Positions 9,001 through 18,311 of a stretch of 64,000 nucleotides of DNA are shown piece after piece (the first letter of the stretch is position 1; each line of letters opens with the position of its first letter). The DNA lies in contig JASANC010002724.1 of the NCBI GenBank assembly GCA_030248135.1, forward strand, positions 62,001 through 126,000, in the 5' to 3' direction. The stretch comes from Theristus sp. LFF4_11. Lineage: Eukaryota; Nematoda; Chromadorea; Monhysterida; Xyalidae. Made by a program: the position numbers and the translations under genes. The notes beneath the pieces are model-generated. The model searched no databases. It saw only the letters and a program-made list of their open reading frames with translations, and was not told where the DNA came from.

Positions 9001-10609
9001 TTGGTTTTGTTAATTTCATGGTGCAGGTCGTTTGTCGAGCGCCACAGACGGTTTTGTAAAAGTTGTGTTTTCCTTTTTGTTTGGTTGTTCAGTGGAAGCC
9101 CCAGGTGCAGGCGTTTCTAGTAATTGGGTTCTTTTCTCGGCAGGGGCTATAAATAGTAAAGTCAATTGAAGTGGAGTCGCTAATTTTGTGATAACAGTCA
9201 TGTTGTTTTATTTCAGGAATTCAATGGAAAAGAGCTGTGTTTATTTTTATGATTCGTGTTTTTGTGCTTTTTGGTTTTCATGATTTCTAACGTTTGAATC
9301 TTTATTCTTTTGGGTTGCGTGTGTATGTGCGAAGTGTTGTGTTTCTCAATTGTCATTTGTTGATGTGCGATTGTACGGTGTTAAGCAAGTGGAGATGCGT
9401 TTGCAGGTTGAAGCGATGCGCAGTTCTGCTGCATGGGGAGCCGGTGGTTGAGATCGTCGTGAGGGCACTCCGAATAGGAGGGGGATACTGTAATGTCCTA
9501 TTATAACCTCAACACAATCTCGGCTACTGTGAACTGTGTGGTTGATGGGGCGTGTTGTGGAGCACTTGCGAATGGCTTGGCTACTCTTTTATTAAGTGGT
9601 CACCTACTTTCTTACCATTGGTTACGGTTGCGCATAAAGGCGTTGTTTCTGTTCTGTTCTGGGCCACTCTGCTAACTCTGCTATTTCCGTCTTACTACTG
9701 TCTTTGTGCTATCTTCTGCTTCGGTAACTCAGACCGTTTTATTGTGTGTGAGTGGCTAACGACGAATAAAAGAAGAGAAGAGAAAAGAGAGAGAATTGCG
9801 GATTAACAGTTGAGACACAAACACAACACGCAACGCACTTTGACAATCAAACCTTGAATAATTAACTTGCTAATTTCCTTTAACTCAGTCTCGACAGCGC
9901 AGCCGAGCGTGCAGATCCCCACATCGGCGCTCGAGGCCGGGGACTTGGAGCGTGGAGATCAAACGTCCTTAGTGCGAGTGATCCATTACACCAGGGGAGC
10001 ACACTTCTGAGATCATAAACGAAGACTTACGGTTTGCGTCGACAATGATTCCATCGAACGAGAAGTTGCCCGACGCTAATTCGATTGCATGCGTACTATT
10101 AGGGCCTGACTCATTCTCTAAATCTTCAACAGTGATTACACCGTCCTTATCATAATCGGAGACGCTGAAGACAAACTCCGAACCTTGAAGTTGAGAAGAA
10201 AAACAATAACAACATGAAAACAAAACAAATTAAAGTCAGCATGCAATACAGTAACATCTTGCATATATAAAGCCTATCCCGTTTTTTAAGCCCTTCAAAA
10301 AAGAACGTGAAAATGATCAAGTTTTTGATTTTTTTTGTTTCCTGTGCTTCAGAGCAGGAGCACCGAAACAGCAGATGCAGCTACTTTTATCACCGCCACA
10401 TGCAATATAACAACTGCCTGCACTGTAGCGGACGAACCTCGGCTTGCGTTGCAGTTTTCCGTGTGACAGCAGCGTGCGGTGCCCATTTTCTCCGCCACGC
10501 TGATGTTTCTCTGGTTTGTCTCACTTTCCACCTCAGCTTCAACGTTCATAGCGGCTGATGCAACAGCGACCAATAACGGCACCAGCACTGGTCGCACACA
10601 GAACACCAT
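30..10609 (-). CDS. Secreted EF-hand protein, paralog 1 (5' three exons; gene runs off the left edge)
   Basis: Three exons are visible: exon 1 at 10609-10438, exon 2 at 10183-10031 and exon 3 at 216-30. Phases agree (172, 153 and 187 nt), and each has a GT donor and AG acceptor. Exon 1 starts with ATG and a hydrophobic signal peptide (MVFCVRPVLVPLLVAVASA). Exon 2 carries an EF-hand loop, DYDKDGVITVED, with Asp at positions 1, 3 and 5 and Gly at 6, but Asp rather than the usual Glu at 12. Exon 3 encodes ENIVLFIDDMRLTKEE followed by a helical stretch. The exons align one-to-one with the complete paralog at 11871-14590; exon 2 is three codons longer here. Intron 2 (217-10030) is filled almost entirely by an LTR retrotransposon in the opposite orientation, whose right LTR ends about 20 bases from the exon 2 donor. 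The product is inferred to be a secreted or ER-lumen calcium-binding protein. No more specific family is recognised. Confidence 0.75.
695..1213 (+). repeat. 5' LTR
   Basis: This is a direct repeat of 9489-10007 that begins TGTAATG. The string CATTACA at 1190-1196 is the exact reverse complement of that start, but homology with the right LTR continues another 17 bases to 1213. A polyadenylation-type AATAAA lies near 970. Short open frames inside the LTR occur identically in both copies and are not considered genes. Confidence 0.9.
1216..1233 (+). promoter_or_regulatory. Candidate primer-binding site of the LTR element
   Basis: The sequence starts TGG, two bases after the end of the LTR homology, which is the usual place for annealing of a tRNA 3' end. 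The tRNA was not identified. Confidence 0.4.
1255..1575 (+). repeat. Internal leader repeats of the LTR element, each carrying the CATGGAGG motif
   Basis: Related segments beginning GAGCGAGTCGAGA (about 1256 and 1406), and segments with GCTGCTCGA before the motif (about 1468 and 1538), each end in GGT-CATGGAGG-ACC. These three motif copies (1313, 1481, 1549) probably arose by local duplication, so they are not independent of each other. Confidence 0.7.
1524..2972 (+). CDS. LTR element ORF 1a: hydrophilic N-terminal part followed by a reverse-transcriptase relic
   Basis: The frame is open for about 482 codons but begins with GTG, so the true start is uncertain and could come from splicing or from an internal ATG. 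Residues 1-380 are charged and low in complexity. The last 110 residues follow the C-terminal part of a Ty3/gypsy RT palm. The stretch around AILRNDDGQLARMM fits the LxNAPxxFQxxM block, and VSTTTYERHLEVLEQLARWI fits the helix after the YxDD motif. The YxDD position itself reads TVGDHQ, so catalysis is not expected. The ORF ends in a poly-G run at about 2970. The next ORF, in the same frame, begins with the RNase H relic, so both were probably one pol-like frame. The missing catalytic motif in a long open frame is odd. Whether the protein is made is unknown. Confidence 0.55.
   Translation: MFFRRCSRSWRTAARVELLNRTSVGDEIVAHMINGLPEWMKQQLKENNEQLSVQDCVSEIQWLLDERTNDEVEQRSWSKAEMPGLPEEPALTEKGDGDRQRWIHNQHEDFSTTTKCRQWFAKNNWQREALTKDKIGGCAHGEIDGTVDEEAAATKSTEIAVTAEEIDEVQEPRQQQVDASVPQQSGSQRTRMDNGLIEPLMNETDVWPSTSLNCSATQCDATNEVSLKEKGAHGGAEAHSANRSTTVDVKQDRRSEGHAARNGEAEPSTAEEQLDERSCPKLPAHSGELSLSERRTALSVNECDEPSEPAVNEETSVPKDEFNETVHGCEASKHPQSDIESTSDGWVTETSSDEDLEIDGKRFRSVLRLRDVSASAMFNNTKQLTKRTAILRNDDGQLARMMEWMMSDAKDEVTVGDHQFIVSTTTYERHLEVLEQLARWIEQMSLVAELDKSEVMEDRVGVELDPAMKKGIKNRLGMGGGD
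2958..3085 (+). repeat. Poly-G / G-rich tract between the RT and RNase H relics
   Basis: About 130 bases consist almost wholly of G, with runs of more than 20, interrupted by segments such as TTTTTCGGGGGCGCGCGG and ACTCTAGAGTTGGAGG. It separates two ORFs in the same frame at the point where the RT and RNase H connection should be. It may be a genuine insertion or expansion, or a collapsed or mis-sequenced region. Its length should not be trusted. Confidence 0.7.
3024..4526 (+). CDS. LTR element ORF 1b: RNase H and integrase zinc-domain relic
   Basis: The frame is open for about 500 codons; the first 25 codons are translated poly-G and there is no clear ATG. After that tract comes an RNase H-like block. 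GGHVTDTFSRPLTTNE, then RWEQKCVAVRWGLESRRE, then LQGRDVTLVLSEEQLKEVM match the xHVxxxxSRxLTxxE...E..CLAVVWAL...L.G..F.L.TDHxxL pattern of Ty3/gypsy RNase H. The DH of that pattern is replaced by SEE, and the first catalytic Asp (in TDAS) is absent. Near residues 315-375, GGLLHYWTMKGRRELLVLSR and KVLKMYWWFDVMEDVAKW match the integrase zinc-binding region, but the HHCC histidines and cysteines are incomplete. No DDE core follows. Three copies of the CATGGAGG hairpin lie inside. This is a catalytically dead but open pol relic. Confidence 0.6.
4527..6753 (+). other. LTR element interior between the two coding blocks; CAACAGT-rich, no convincing gene
   Basis: From 4630 to 5050 the heptamer CAACAGT recurs about nine times, often as GTGCAACAGT or GTTCAACAGT, with further CAACAG variants and more between 6610 and 6690. 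A segment of about 55 bases beginning TTTGACTGGGCTTGG occurs at about 4788 and again, diverged, at about 5361. Open frames at 4631-5128, 5704-5976 and 6107-6493 lack recognisable domains. The last is a 128-residue hydrophilic frame that starts at GTG. Three hairpin motifs (4878, 5107, 6456) fall here, outside the main ORFs. Confidence 0.6.
6754..8478 (+). CDS. LTR element 3' ORF: two CCHC zinc knuckles (Gag/nucleocapsid-like)
   Basis: The frame is open for 574 codons. The first codon is GTG within TGTCGTTGCAG-GAACG, which resembles a 3' splice acceptor, so the ORF may be expressed from a spliced RNA; no ATG is near. Near residue 92, CPICRHRGHKASDC is a CX2CX4HX4C zinc knuckle. A second knuckle, CLLCYHRNHEEKDC, lies near residue 487. 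The two share the frame C-x-x-C-x-H-R-x-H-x-x-x-D-C, which suggests duplication. The region between is rich in charged and aromatic residues and matches nothing I recognise. In most LTR elements the knuckle protein (Gag) precedes Pol, but here it follows the pol relic. The knuckles make this the natural candidate to bind the element's RNA. Four hairpin motifs lie within the ORF. Confidence 0.7.
   Translation: MSLQERDEAKGGTVESQTLQIRSKETKNGNLRERVQNDGGETLTAAANDHGGSLKSTREGNAAKEGHGGSEELVGVEQDEGDDESGSTAWWWFKACPICRHRGHKASDCRFRRLQRVSPFFESQGYRVAMGTFWCKVQNEDDERPRIFYAHGVLGVFPQIPIETMPYGEESEWAYTTDDSGDWLQYPDPMVPENESEPFRTHSHVCFRTLTRLRDGKLNVGPVRADKYLPDYRWTQVPQKVTADMRETVEHAVAYARRGPMFPRPGDDKNVTMWWRLDQCNKRVLKWCRWHLKEHNGQLSPSECDTFLSAEEYFGEQRFRTMTTVRVPICREYLTNYRIARNGGVVLERQLQFEMWDEEPEEWDEHDVSEVQRKVTISRRYLDRVHALLDQISSTLFPRPDEAAVVDAKEFCDQSAQVEEMKASSMDAGSMEALGIKIAREMNVAATTESESSTDGTSSAEWKTADEEFREHQEDKAHGGALLFEKPCLLCYHRNHEEKDCWLLEHVASKAARFLCAWADERRTEEQVDAMSTEERDEWIKRRRQGFDAYRNGVIEMQEQLEDQWRVECERRKQ
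8479..9488 (+). other. 3' untranslated region of the LTR element with two polypurine tracts
   Basis: This is T/G-rich sequence with no credible ORF. The 14-mer AATAGGAGGGGGAT occurs at 8947-8960 and again at 9473-9486. The second copy directly abuts the 3' LTR and is the expected plus-strand primer. The first lies 526 bases upstream. Confidence 0.7.
9489..10007 (+). repeat. 3' LTR
   Basis: This direct repeat of 695-1213 has five substitutions. It is preceded by the polypurine tract and ends about 20 bases before the exon 2 donor site (GTAAGT on the minus strand) of the EF-hand gene. Confidence 0.9.
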
Positions 10610-10885
10610 GGTTTTCTTGTTATTTATTGTTAAAAAAACGTAATCAAGTTTGAGAAGACTTGAATTCTGACCGTTCGTTGCTTAGTGAATAACATACATT
10701 GTTCATAATATTGCACTGCACTTTCATGGATATGTCGGGCAGGGTAACAGCTTGTGCCCTTTTTGGAGGTTGGTAATTGCGATGTTTTATTGCTTTCTTA
10801 TTATTGCGCTACCTAAAAACAAACGTGAACCCACATATTCATGTTGCGGTTGACGTCACCCTTACCAAAGTCACCAACCCATATT

Positions 10886-10994
10886 ATGACTGAAATTACG
10901 TCACGTCACGTCACGTCACGCCACGTCACGTCACGTCACGTCACCTCACGTCACGTCACGTCACGTCACGTCACCTCACGTCACGCCACGCCAC
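10886..10994. repeat. Pentanucleotide microsatellite (ACGTC)n
   Basis: About twenty units of ACGTC/TCACG occur with occasional ACCTC and ACGCC variants. Other open frames across it are repeat translations. Confidence 0.95.
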
Positions 10995-11870
10995 GTTACG
11001 AACGCCATCAATACTACTATCGTGTTTTTCGGTCGTTCGTTAGGTGTGCTTGTTTTTTTTTGCTTGCTGATCATGTTACTTGATCGAAAACTTTTTTGAA
11101 TACATGATTTTTTTGAAGAAAACAATTTCCGCTACACCACGTGCAAAGTTCCAAAGTGTTTAGGTGTTGTTGTGAATGAAGTGAAACATATTTTTGGCAG
11201 AACCAAAACACAGCAGAACACAACACACCGTTAAAAAAATTTTTCTAATTTTTATTCACCAGCAGTTGTTGTGTTCAAAGTTTTGCAAACAAGCAGGGCA
11301 TTTTGGTGAAAAACGTTTTTTTTAAAAATATATTCGATGGCTCATTATTGCCGCAATTACGATTCAAATGTCGCACCGGAGAAACACCATTTCTAAAGCA
11401 AAACAAAGCGCCTGAGAAGCGATGCAATGTTGTAACAAAAATACGCCATTCTGTAGGCGTTACATTGGAACACCTGCAGTTAAAGCGCACTTTTTAATAG
11501 CATTAACATTAAGCATTATAGCATTTGTTTTTTATTTTTCCAAATAAAGCGCCCTTTTTCGCCGTTTTCGTGAAAAAAAGCAGACTGCTTTTTTCACTGC
11601 ATTATTATTAGTTTCTGGGAAAAAACCTTTTCATGGTCACAAGCAGCAATATTTTGGTAGATAAGATCACCACTCGCTAGAGAAATACAAACATGCAATG
11701 TACACCAGAAGCTAAAAAAAATGCCGCAATTATCCACCAGAAAATCCCCCCAAAAAGCTGCAGCACTTTTTTTTTGATTTTATTGCTAAAGTACAGTGTA
11801 TTGCTGTCTACAGAAATTGCGCATTTTTGTTACAGCATTACGTTGCTTCTGAGGTGCTTTGTTTTGCTTC
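10995..11870. other. Intergenic, no gene seen
   Basis: This is AT-rich sequence between the two EF-hand paralogs. I found no coding frame, tRNA or recognisable repeat. Confidence 0.5.
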
Positions 11871-14590
11871 TCAAAGCATTAGAATTGCCCTTGCTCCGTT
11901 GTCGTTGTTGTCAGTTTCTACGTCATGCTCCACTCTGCCGTTTTCACAGTAGCAGTGCGCCTGTTTGCAACGGTGTTCGGTGTAGACGCGGAAGAGTTCT
12001 GCAATAAACGCCAGTTCAACGTACGTCAAAGACTTACTGGAGGGAAACATGCAAAAACATAAAAGGTCAGACGGGAAGACGTGACATACATGCCGTAAAG
12101 TTTTGCATATAAGGTTCCTTCCACTTTTAAGACCCCCGTCCAAAAGAGGGCGGAGTGTCACACGGCGGGAAACCAAAAAATTCAAAAGTCTGACTTGGTC
12201 GAAATCCTACCCCGTTTATAAGGCCCGGAATTCCTGGAGGGAAACATGCAAAAAAAACATAAAGTCAGACGTAAAGACGTGACATGCAGACCAATATATA
12301 CCGTAAAGTCTTGCATATAAGGTCTCCTTATATAAATTTGAAAATCAAAAATTTCTGAAAAAAGTGGAATTTCGTGTGACAACCTTATAAGTGGGAGGAG
12401 GTCTTATGAAGCGAACATTAGGAATTCCGGGCCTTATAAACGGAGTAAGATTTTGACCAAGTCAAAATTTTGAATTTTTTGGTTTCCCGCCGTGTGACAC
12501 TCCGCCCACTTTTGGGTGGGGGTCTTATAAGTGGGAGGAAGCTTATATGCAAGACTTTACGGTACGTCTGTATGAGCGGTAGTACGCCAAGCCCGAGACC
12601 AAACCGGGTCCTAAAAGTCTGGCGCAACAACAAAACAGTGTCTCTCAAAGTTTTATGTCAAAAAAGCTGCACAAAAAATCAAAATTAACAAAACCGGCGG
12701 TGTCCAGCTGTCCGTCGCCATCCCAGTCGGCCCACTTTGAAATTCGTTCCTTCATTTCTGCGCGCGTTTCACCTTGATTCTCTTTGTAATACCTGCATAC
12801 ACCACACAGAATTAATCGGGTTTATAAGTGCACAATACATGTAATATCAATCAATGCTTTGTGTTCTGCGACTCAATGCGTTTGCAGACGTAGAATGAAA
12901 ACTACTGTAGTTTAAAAGTTTATGTGGCATTTCAATATAGCCAAAATGACCCCCGGCTCTATATGTAGGGGACTCGGTTCATTTTACCAGTTTTTAATTG
13001 CCGCTCATGCATGGAACGCCTTACCAACCTGTGTGCGCGCAATATTACCACCTTTAAAAAATTTAAAAATTAAAATTATAACGTCGGGAAATTTAAAACA
13101 GATTACTGAGTTTCAACCACTGAATGTCCCATATGAGTTGAATCCACTCCATGAAACTCAAAAATCCACAACAACTGAAATGAAAAGGACCAAGAAAAGA
13201 AATTTTCAAACACATACTTCAGTCCACGTTTCAAAAATTCCTCCGTCGTGTTGTACCAGACTTTGATGCCCGATGCATTCACATGACGTTCCCACACGTT
13301 TGCTGTGGCAACCAACAGAAGCTCATCAACCGCCCAAAGTTCTTCTTTCGTCAACCGCATGTCATCTATAAACAATACTATGTTTTCATGTGGACGGCAC
13401 ATTTCTATTTTAACCCCAGTGTATATAGTCGCCCTGGATAATTTGTAGTATTAGCTGATTGGTTGTCTGAACATCAGTTTCAAAAAAAAGATTTTTTTGA
13501 ACATTGTGATTTCTGTGCGTTTATTTTGCGTGAGCACACAACTTTTCACAATGCTACTTTTCACAGAGATTTCCTTTTGTAACAGCCTTTTGTAATGAAA
13601 TTACCATTAACTCATCCCTTTGGGGCCTTTGGTAGCACAATTTCATCATTTTCACTGCAACCAGCCACTGAATTCGCTGGGTATGTGTTTCAAACAGGTT
13701 TCCAATTAACTCCCATGGGGGATTATTTGTGGAGGGGGGGGGGGATTATTCGGAAACTTGTGGTGGGGGTGGGGGTTTATTGGTGGGGGGATTAATGGTG
13801 GGGGGTTTAATGGGGGTAATACGGACACGTATCGTGACCAAAATAAAAGACCAAAAACGAATACTCACGGTTGGCATCGATAAGGATTCCATCGAACGAG
13901 TAGTTGCCCGATGCTAATTGCATTGCAGCCTTACTTTCCGTGCTGTTCAAATCTTCAACAGTGATTACGCCGTCCTTATCATAATCTAAGATATTGAAGG
14001 CGAACTCCGAACCTTGAAGATGAGAAGAAAAAACACAATGAAAACGAAACAAATTGAAGCGCAACATGCAATTTGTACAAGTAACATCTTGCATTTACGT
14101 GCAAGGCCTACCCGCCAGTTAAAAGCCTTTTTAAAACCTTTTGGCTTGCCTACTCATGGTGTCTTACACTTCTCTGGTATTATGCCCGTGCAATGCAGAA
14201 TAAAACTGACTGACTGAAAACCGAAACGGAGTCTCCCCGCCAGTGGAGAAGCGAAAATCCCTAATCGCAGGCCAAGCCTTTTTTGATAAGGTGAAAATGA
14301 TCAATGAAATTTTGTTCTTTCCTAGTGCTTTAGAGGAGGAGCACCGGAATAGCAGATGCGACTACTTTTGTCATTGCCACATACAATATAAGAACTGCGT
14401 GCACTGTAGCGGACCAACCTTGGCTTTGGTTGCAGTTTGCCGTGTGACAGCATCGTGCGGTGCCCATTTTCTCCGCTATGCTGATGTTTATCTTGTTTGT
14501 TTCATTTTTCACCTTAGCTTCAACATTCGTAGCGGTTGATGCAACGGCCACCAATAACAGCAGCAGCACTGGTCGCACACACAGTACCAT
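11871..14590 (-). CDS. Secreted EF-hand protein, paralog 2 (complete, five exons, 242 aa)
   Basis: Exons are 14590-14419, 14012-13869, 13404-13218, 12792-12695 and 11998-11871 (172, 144, 187, 98 and 128 nt). All phases match, giving 243 codons including the stop. The protein starts with a signal peptide (MVLCVRPVLLLLLVAVASTA) and a segment with a CC pair. The first EF-hand loop is DYDKDGVITVED. Residues from LFIDDMRLTKEE come next, then a second EF loop, DWDGDGQLDTAE. The essential Glu at position 12 of this loop is made by the exon 4/5 junction (G|AA), which supports the model. The C-terminus is short and cysteine-containing (HRCKQAHCYCENG). It is inferred to bind calcium in the secretory pathway or outside the cell. 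Introns carry inverted-repeat elements: the poly-G family in intron 2 and the TACCGTAAAG family between exons 4 and 5. Intron positions match paralog 1. Confidence 0.8.
12093..12568. mobile_element. TACCGTAAAG MITE: partial copy (12093-12230) and full inverted copy (12298-12568)
   Basis: The full copy is bounded by TACCGTAAAGTCTTGCATA and its reverse complement and contains CACTTATAAG-type inner inverted repeats. Related copies lie at 18312-18581, 20455-20577 and 26836-27105. Elements of about 270 bp with TA at both edges and no ORF are miniature inverted-repeat transposons. These two sit between the last two exons of EF-hand paralog 2. Confidence 0.85.
12866..13025. repeat. CTGCGACTCAATGCG repeat family
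   Basis: The start TCTGCGACTCAATGCGTTTG recurs at 40866 and, with changes, at 61982. It appears inverted near 19165-19200 and 55380-55420. The associated GTGGCAATTCAAAATCG and GGGGACTCGG segments recur around 19070-19140, 55265-55360 and 62036. This is a dispersed non-coding element. Confidence 0.65.
13548..13827. mobile_element. Poly-G MITE, truncated copy in EF-hand intron 2
   Basis: It matches the right part of the complete elements at 25428-25896 and 38057-38522, including CCATGGGGGATTATTTGTGG and runs of G, and ends GGGGGTAATACGG. The left end is missing. Confidence 0.8.
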
Positions 14591-14805
14591 GGTTTGTTTT
14601 CTTATTATTAAGAAGTGTAGTCAAGAATACCTGCTCTGATTTTTCTTTTGAAGTCATACTGCTCTGGGGACCGTCATGGAAGTGTACGGTTGGGAAACAG
14701 CTTGCTCAACGTGGGGAGGTTCATGTGTTGGTTTATTATTTTGTTCTTTTATTGCGTCATCAAAGGCTAACATATCAGCAGACATTTTTAAAATCGGGAC
14801 CAAAT

Positions 14806-17800
14806 CATGCGGATGCGCGAGCGAGCGCCAGCGAGCGGACAGCGCATCACGCATAATATGAGCCGTTATCCCCTCGCGCGCTTTTTTCAAATTTGCTCGC
14901 TGCGTCCAGCGAGCATAGTATAAGCCACAAACTTGGCACTGTGCACACGAAACGAACACCCAAAGTTGTGCTTGGAGCCGCGAAAAAATTTTTATCCGAC
15001 CACTTTTCATACGCTGTAGACACGAAAAACCTATTCTGAAAACAGTGTTACTTCTTTCCCTTTGTATTTTTTTTTTCAGCTATGTAATCAACATGTGTTC
15101 GCCCTTTAAATTTTTGCCTGCGACACTTTCACAGTCGAACAAAAATGTTCCCTGGGGTAATTCCATCCGGAGATTTTGAAAATCGGGTTAATTTTTTACC
15201 CAGACCCTGTTTTTGGGTAAAAAATTGGGCATTTTTAATTGTTTGGAGGGTTTTCACCTGGTTTTAAGTGTTCGCCCTTTCAATTTTTAGCTGGGACACT
15301 TTCACAGTTGAACAAAAATGTTTCCTAGGGTAATTTCATCCGTATTTTCTGAAAATTTAGTTTATTTTTTTGCCCGGGCACTTTTTTGAGTTAAAATTGT
15401 GCATTTTTGAAAGTTCGTAGCATTTTGACTGAGTATCAGTTTTCACTCTTACAAATTTTGTCTGAGCTACGAAAAATAATAGGAAAAAGGTCTAGTCCGT
15501 AGTAATTCAATGCGCTGATCACGGATTTTGGGTTAGTTTTCTTACGTGAGCAACTCTAGATGCTGAATCGTGACGATTTCTGGCGAATCGGCCGTGGAAA
15601 TCGGCGAAATCGGTTCAGAAATGAAAAACAAGATATCTTTGTTTTCCAGTGTAATTCAATGCGCTGATCACGGATTTTGGGTTAGTTTTCTCATGTGAGC
15701 AACTCTAGATACCGAATCGTGACGATTTCGGGCGAATCGGCCGTTGAAATTGGCGAAATCGGTCCAGAAACGAAAAACAAGAAAAGGGTGTTTTCCAGAG
15801 TAATTCAATGCGCTGATCACGGATTTTGGGTTAGTTTTCTTACGTGAGCAACTCTAGGTACTGAATCGTGACGATTTCGGGCGAATCGGCCGTCGAAATT
15901 GGCGAAATCGGTCCAGAAACGAAAAACAAGAAAAGGGTGTTTTCCAGGGTAATTCAATGCGCTGATCACGAATTTTGGGTTAGTTTTTTATGCAAGCAAC
16001 TCTAGATGCTGAATCGTGACGATGTCGGGCGAATCGGCCGTGGAAATCGGCGAAATCGCTCCAGAAACGAAAAACAAGAAAACGGTGTTTTCCAGGATAA
16101 TTCAATGCGCTGATTACGGATTTTGGGTTAGTTTTTTTATGTGAGCAACTCTAGATACTGAATCGTGACGATTTCGGGCGAATCGGCCGTGGAAATTGGC
16201 GAAATCGGTCCAGAAACGAAAAACAAGAAAAGGGTGTTTCCTAGGGTAATTCAATGCGGTGATCACGGATTTTGGGTTAGTTTTTTTATGTGAGCAACTA
16301 TAGATGCTGACTCGTGACGATTTCGGGCGAATCGGGCGTGGAAATTGGCGAAGTCGGTCCAGAAACGAAAAACAAGAAAGGGGTGTTTTCCAGGGTAATT
16401 CAATGCTCTGATCACGGATTTTGTGTTAGTTTTTTTTATGTGAGCAACTCTAGATACGGAATCGTGACGATTTCTGGCGAATCGGCCGTGGAAATTGGCG
16501 AAATCGGTCCAGAAACGAAAAACAAGAAAAGGGTGTTTTCCAGGGTAATTCAATGCGCTGATCACGAATTTTGGGTTAGTTTTTTTATGTGAGCAACTCT
16601 AGATGGTGAATCGTGACGATTAGGGCAAATCGGCCGTGGACTTTAGCGAAATCAGTCCAGAAATGAAAAACAAGAAAACGGTGTTTTCCAGGGTAATTCA
16701 ATGCACTGATCACGGATTTTGGGTTAGTTTTTTATGTGAGCAACTCTAGATACTGAATCGTGACGATTTCGGGCGTATCGGCCGTGGAAATTGGCGAAAT
16801 CGGTCCAGAAATGAAAAACAAAAAAAACGGTGTTTTCCATGGTAATTAAATGCACTGATCACGGATTTTGTGCTAGTTTTTTCATGTGAGCAACTCTAGA
16901 TACCGAATCGTGACGATTTCGGGCGAATCGGCCGTGGAAATTAGTGAAACTGGTCCAGAAATGAAAAAACAAGAAATCGGTGTTTTCCATGGTAATTCAT
17001 TGCGCGATCACGGCTTTTGGGTCAGTTTTCTTATGTGAGCAATTCTAGGTACTGAATCGTGACGATTTTGGGCGAATTGGCCGTAAAAATAGCACAGACG
17101 AAATTGGCCTAAAAACGAAAAATGAAAAACCTGAGTTGTCCGGGGTTTAGAAGAATGTGTGACCAACGTATTGTGACTTTGGTCGGACCTTTGGGGCTTA
17201 TGTAAAAGTCAGAATATTATCTAAAAATGCGGGAGACGCATATAAAAGGAGGAATATGGCCTTGTGTAAGCAGTGAAAGACTTGGCTCGACAACGCTTTT
17301 CAAGTCTCTGATGTGGTACACACGGATACAAGTACATAAGAGTCATATTTTTGCGCCGTTTATTTTTTATTTCGGTTGCAAGTGGCAACCCTCGTACATT
17401 GTAGACAAATGAAACTTTCACATTTGCTTTTTTCTAGCATTTAGCGACCTCTAAAACCACTAAAATAACGATCAGACTTTAGATCGCTGACACTGGTTTG
17501 CACAAAGTGTATCGCAAAGGCATTGGGAACGCAAGGTCTCCTTCTGTGGCAAAGGCAATGACTCACCGGTTTATCCTGTCACAAGAGTTTGGTAAAAAGG
17601 GTGAAAATCAACGGAAGACAACACTTTTTGCGCTGGTGCTGCTGTATGCACAGCGGTGCGTACGTCAGCAATAACGATAAAGCTACATGCAGCAATGTTT
17701 TGCAATCTCTGATGTTTCTGTTTTTTGCACAGAATTTACAGTATAGCCGATTAAACATGGCAGTTTTTTTCAGGGTGCAAGGAGCGCGCGAATTTTGAAT

Positions 17801-18256
17801 GAAAGAAAAAGAAGTTCAGAAACCAAATTGTATGCCAAATTTGACGCGTTTTTTTAAACTAATGGATTATCCGTATTATTCTGTTCATTCTTTCTCCCTT
17901 GCACACATGATTGGAAATTATGTTGGCATTTTTGAAAATGACAACTCCTAGTCACCGACTAATCCCGCCTTGATGGACTGCCTCATTTATTCGGCCATGC
18001 TGTACAGAATTTCGCACATGATGTGATTTTAGACTAAACTGAAGAGGACAATTGAAAAATATCTAGATAACTTCAAAGTTTTTACGCTTTTCAGCAAGCT
18101 TTTAAACAACAAACGCGGCGCAAAAATATGACTCTTATGTACTTGTATCCGTGTGTACCACATCAGAGACTTGAAAAGCGTTGTCGAGCCAAGTCTTTCA
18201 CTGCTTACACAAGGCCATATTCCTCCTTTTATATGCGTCTCCCGCATTTTTATACT
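14806..18256. mobile_element. Composite tandem-repeat element, copy 1
   Basis: Four modules follow in order. Module A (14806-15085) is one GC-rich 285-bp unit starting ATCATGCGGATGCGCGAG. Module B (15095-15490) has units of about 165 bp containing GTGTTCGCCCTTTCAATTTT. Module C (15500-17130) has about eleven units of about 150 bp with TTCAATGCGCTGATCACGGA and AATCGTGACGATTTCGGGCG. Module D (17216-18256) is a 1-kb unit whose ends, AAATGCGGGAGACGCATA and its reverse complement, form long terminal inverted repeats. The same order recurs at 31630-35386. A central array of about 150-bp repeats with a structured 3' end resembles Helitron-like (DINE/HINE) non-autonomous elements, which is an inference. 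No transposase is present, and ORFs across module C are satellite translations. Confidence 0.8.
17737..18006. mobile_element. TACAGTATAGCCGATTAAAC MITE nested in composite module D
   Basis: This segment of about 270 bp recurs as a free-standing element at 57511-57789, where inverted ends TACAGAATGGCCGATTAAAC and ...CGGCCATACTGTA are clear. It recurs inside the other module D copies at about 34874-35150 and 37122-37393. It must have inserted into module D before that module multiplied. Confidence 0.75.
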
Positions 18257-18311
18257 ATTTTACTATATACTATACTATTTTACTATATACTATTTTACCA
18301 AATACTATACA

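Larger units (their letters stand above)
695..10007 (+). mobile_element. LTR retrotransposon, Ty3/gypsy-like relic pol, probably non-autonomous
   Basis: Two direct repeats of 519 bases (695-1213 and 9489-10007) differ at only five positions. The left repeat is followed two bases later by TGGAGGTCCCGCC (1216), a plausible primer-binding site, and the right one is preceded by the polypurine tract AATAGGAGGGGGAT (9473-9486). The interior holds an RT-RNase H-integrase relic split into two same-frame ORFs (1524-2972 and 3024-4526), about 2 kb with little coding sequence, and a zinc-knuckle ORF (6754-8478). I see no intact RT YxDD motif and no integrase core, so transposition probably depended on proteins from another element. 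The near-identical LTRs point to a recent insertion. I found no target-site duplication: the flanks are GCTTG on the left and TGAGA on the right. The element lies in intron 2 of an EF-hand gene, antisense to it. Confidence 0.9.

Noticed and set aside
16263..16592. Open frames on both strands with internal duplication
   Set aside because: They are in-phase translations of the 150-bp satellite units of the composite element.
15500..17130. CRISPR-like direct repeats
   Set aside because: The repeats are contiguous 150-bp satellite units without unique spacers, in a eukaryotic context.
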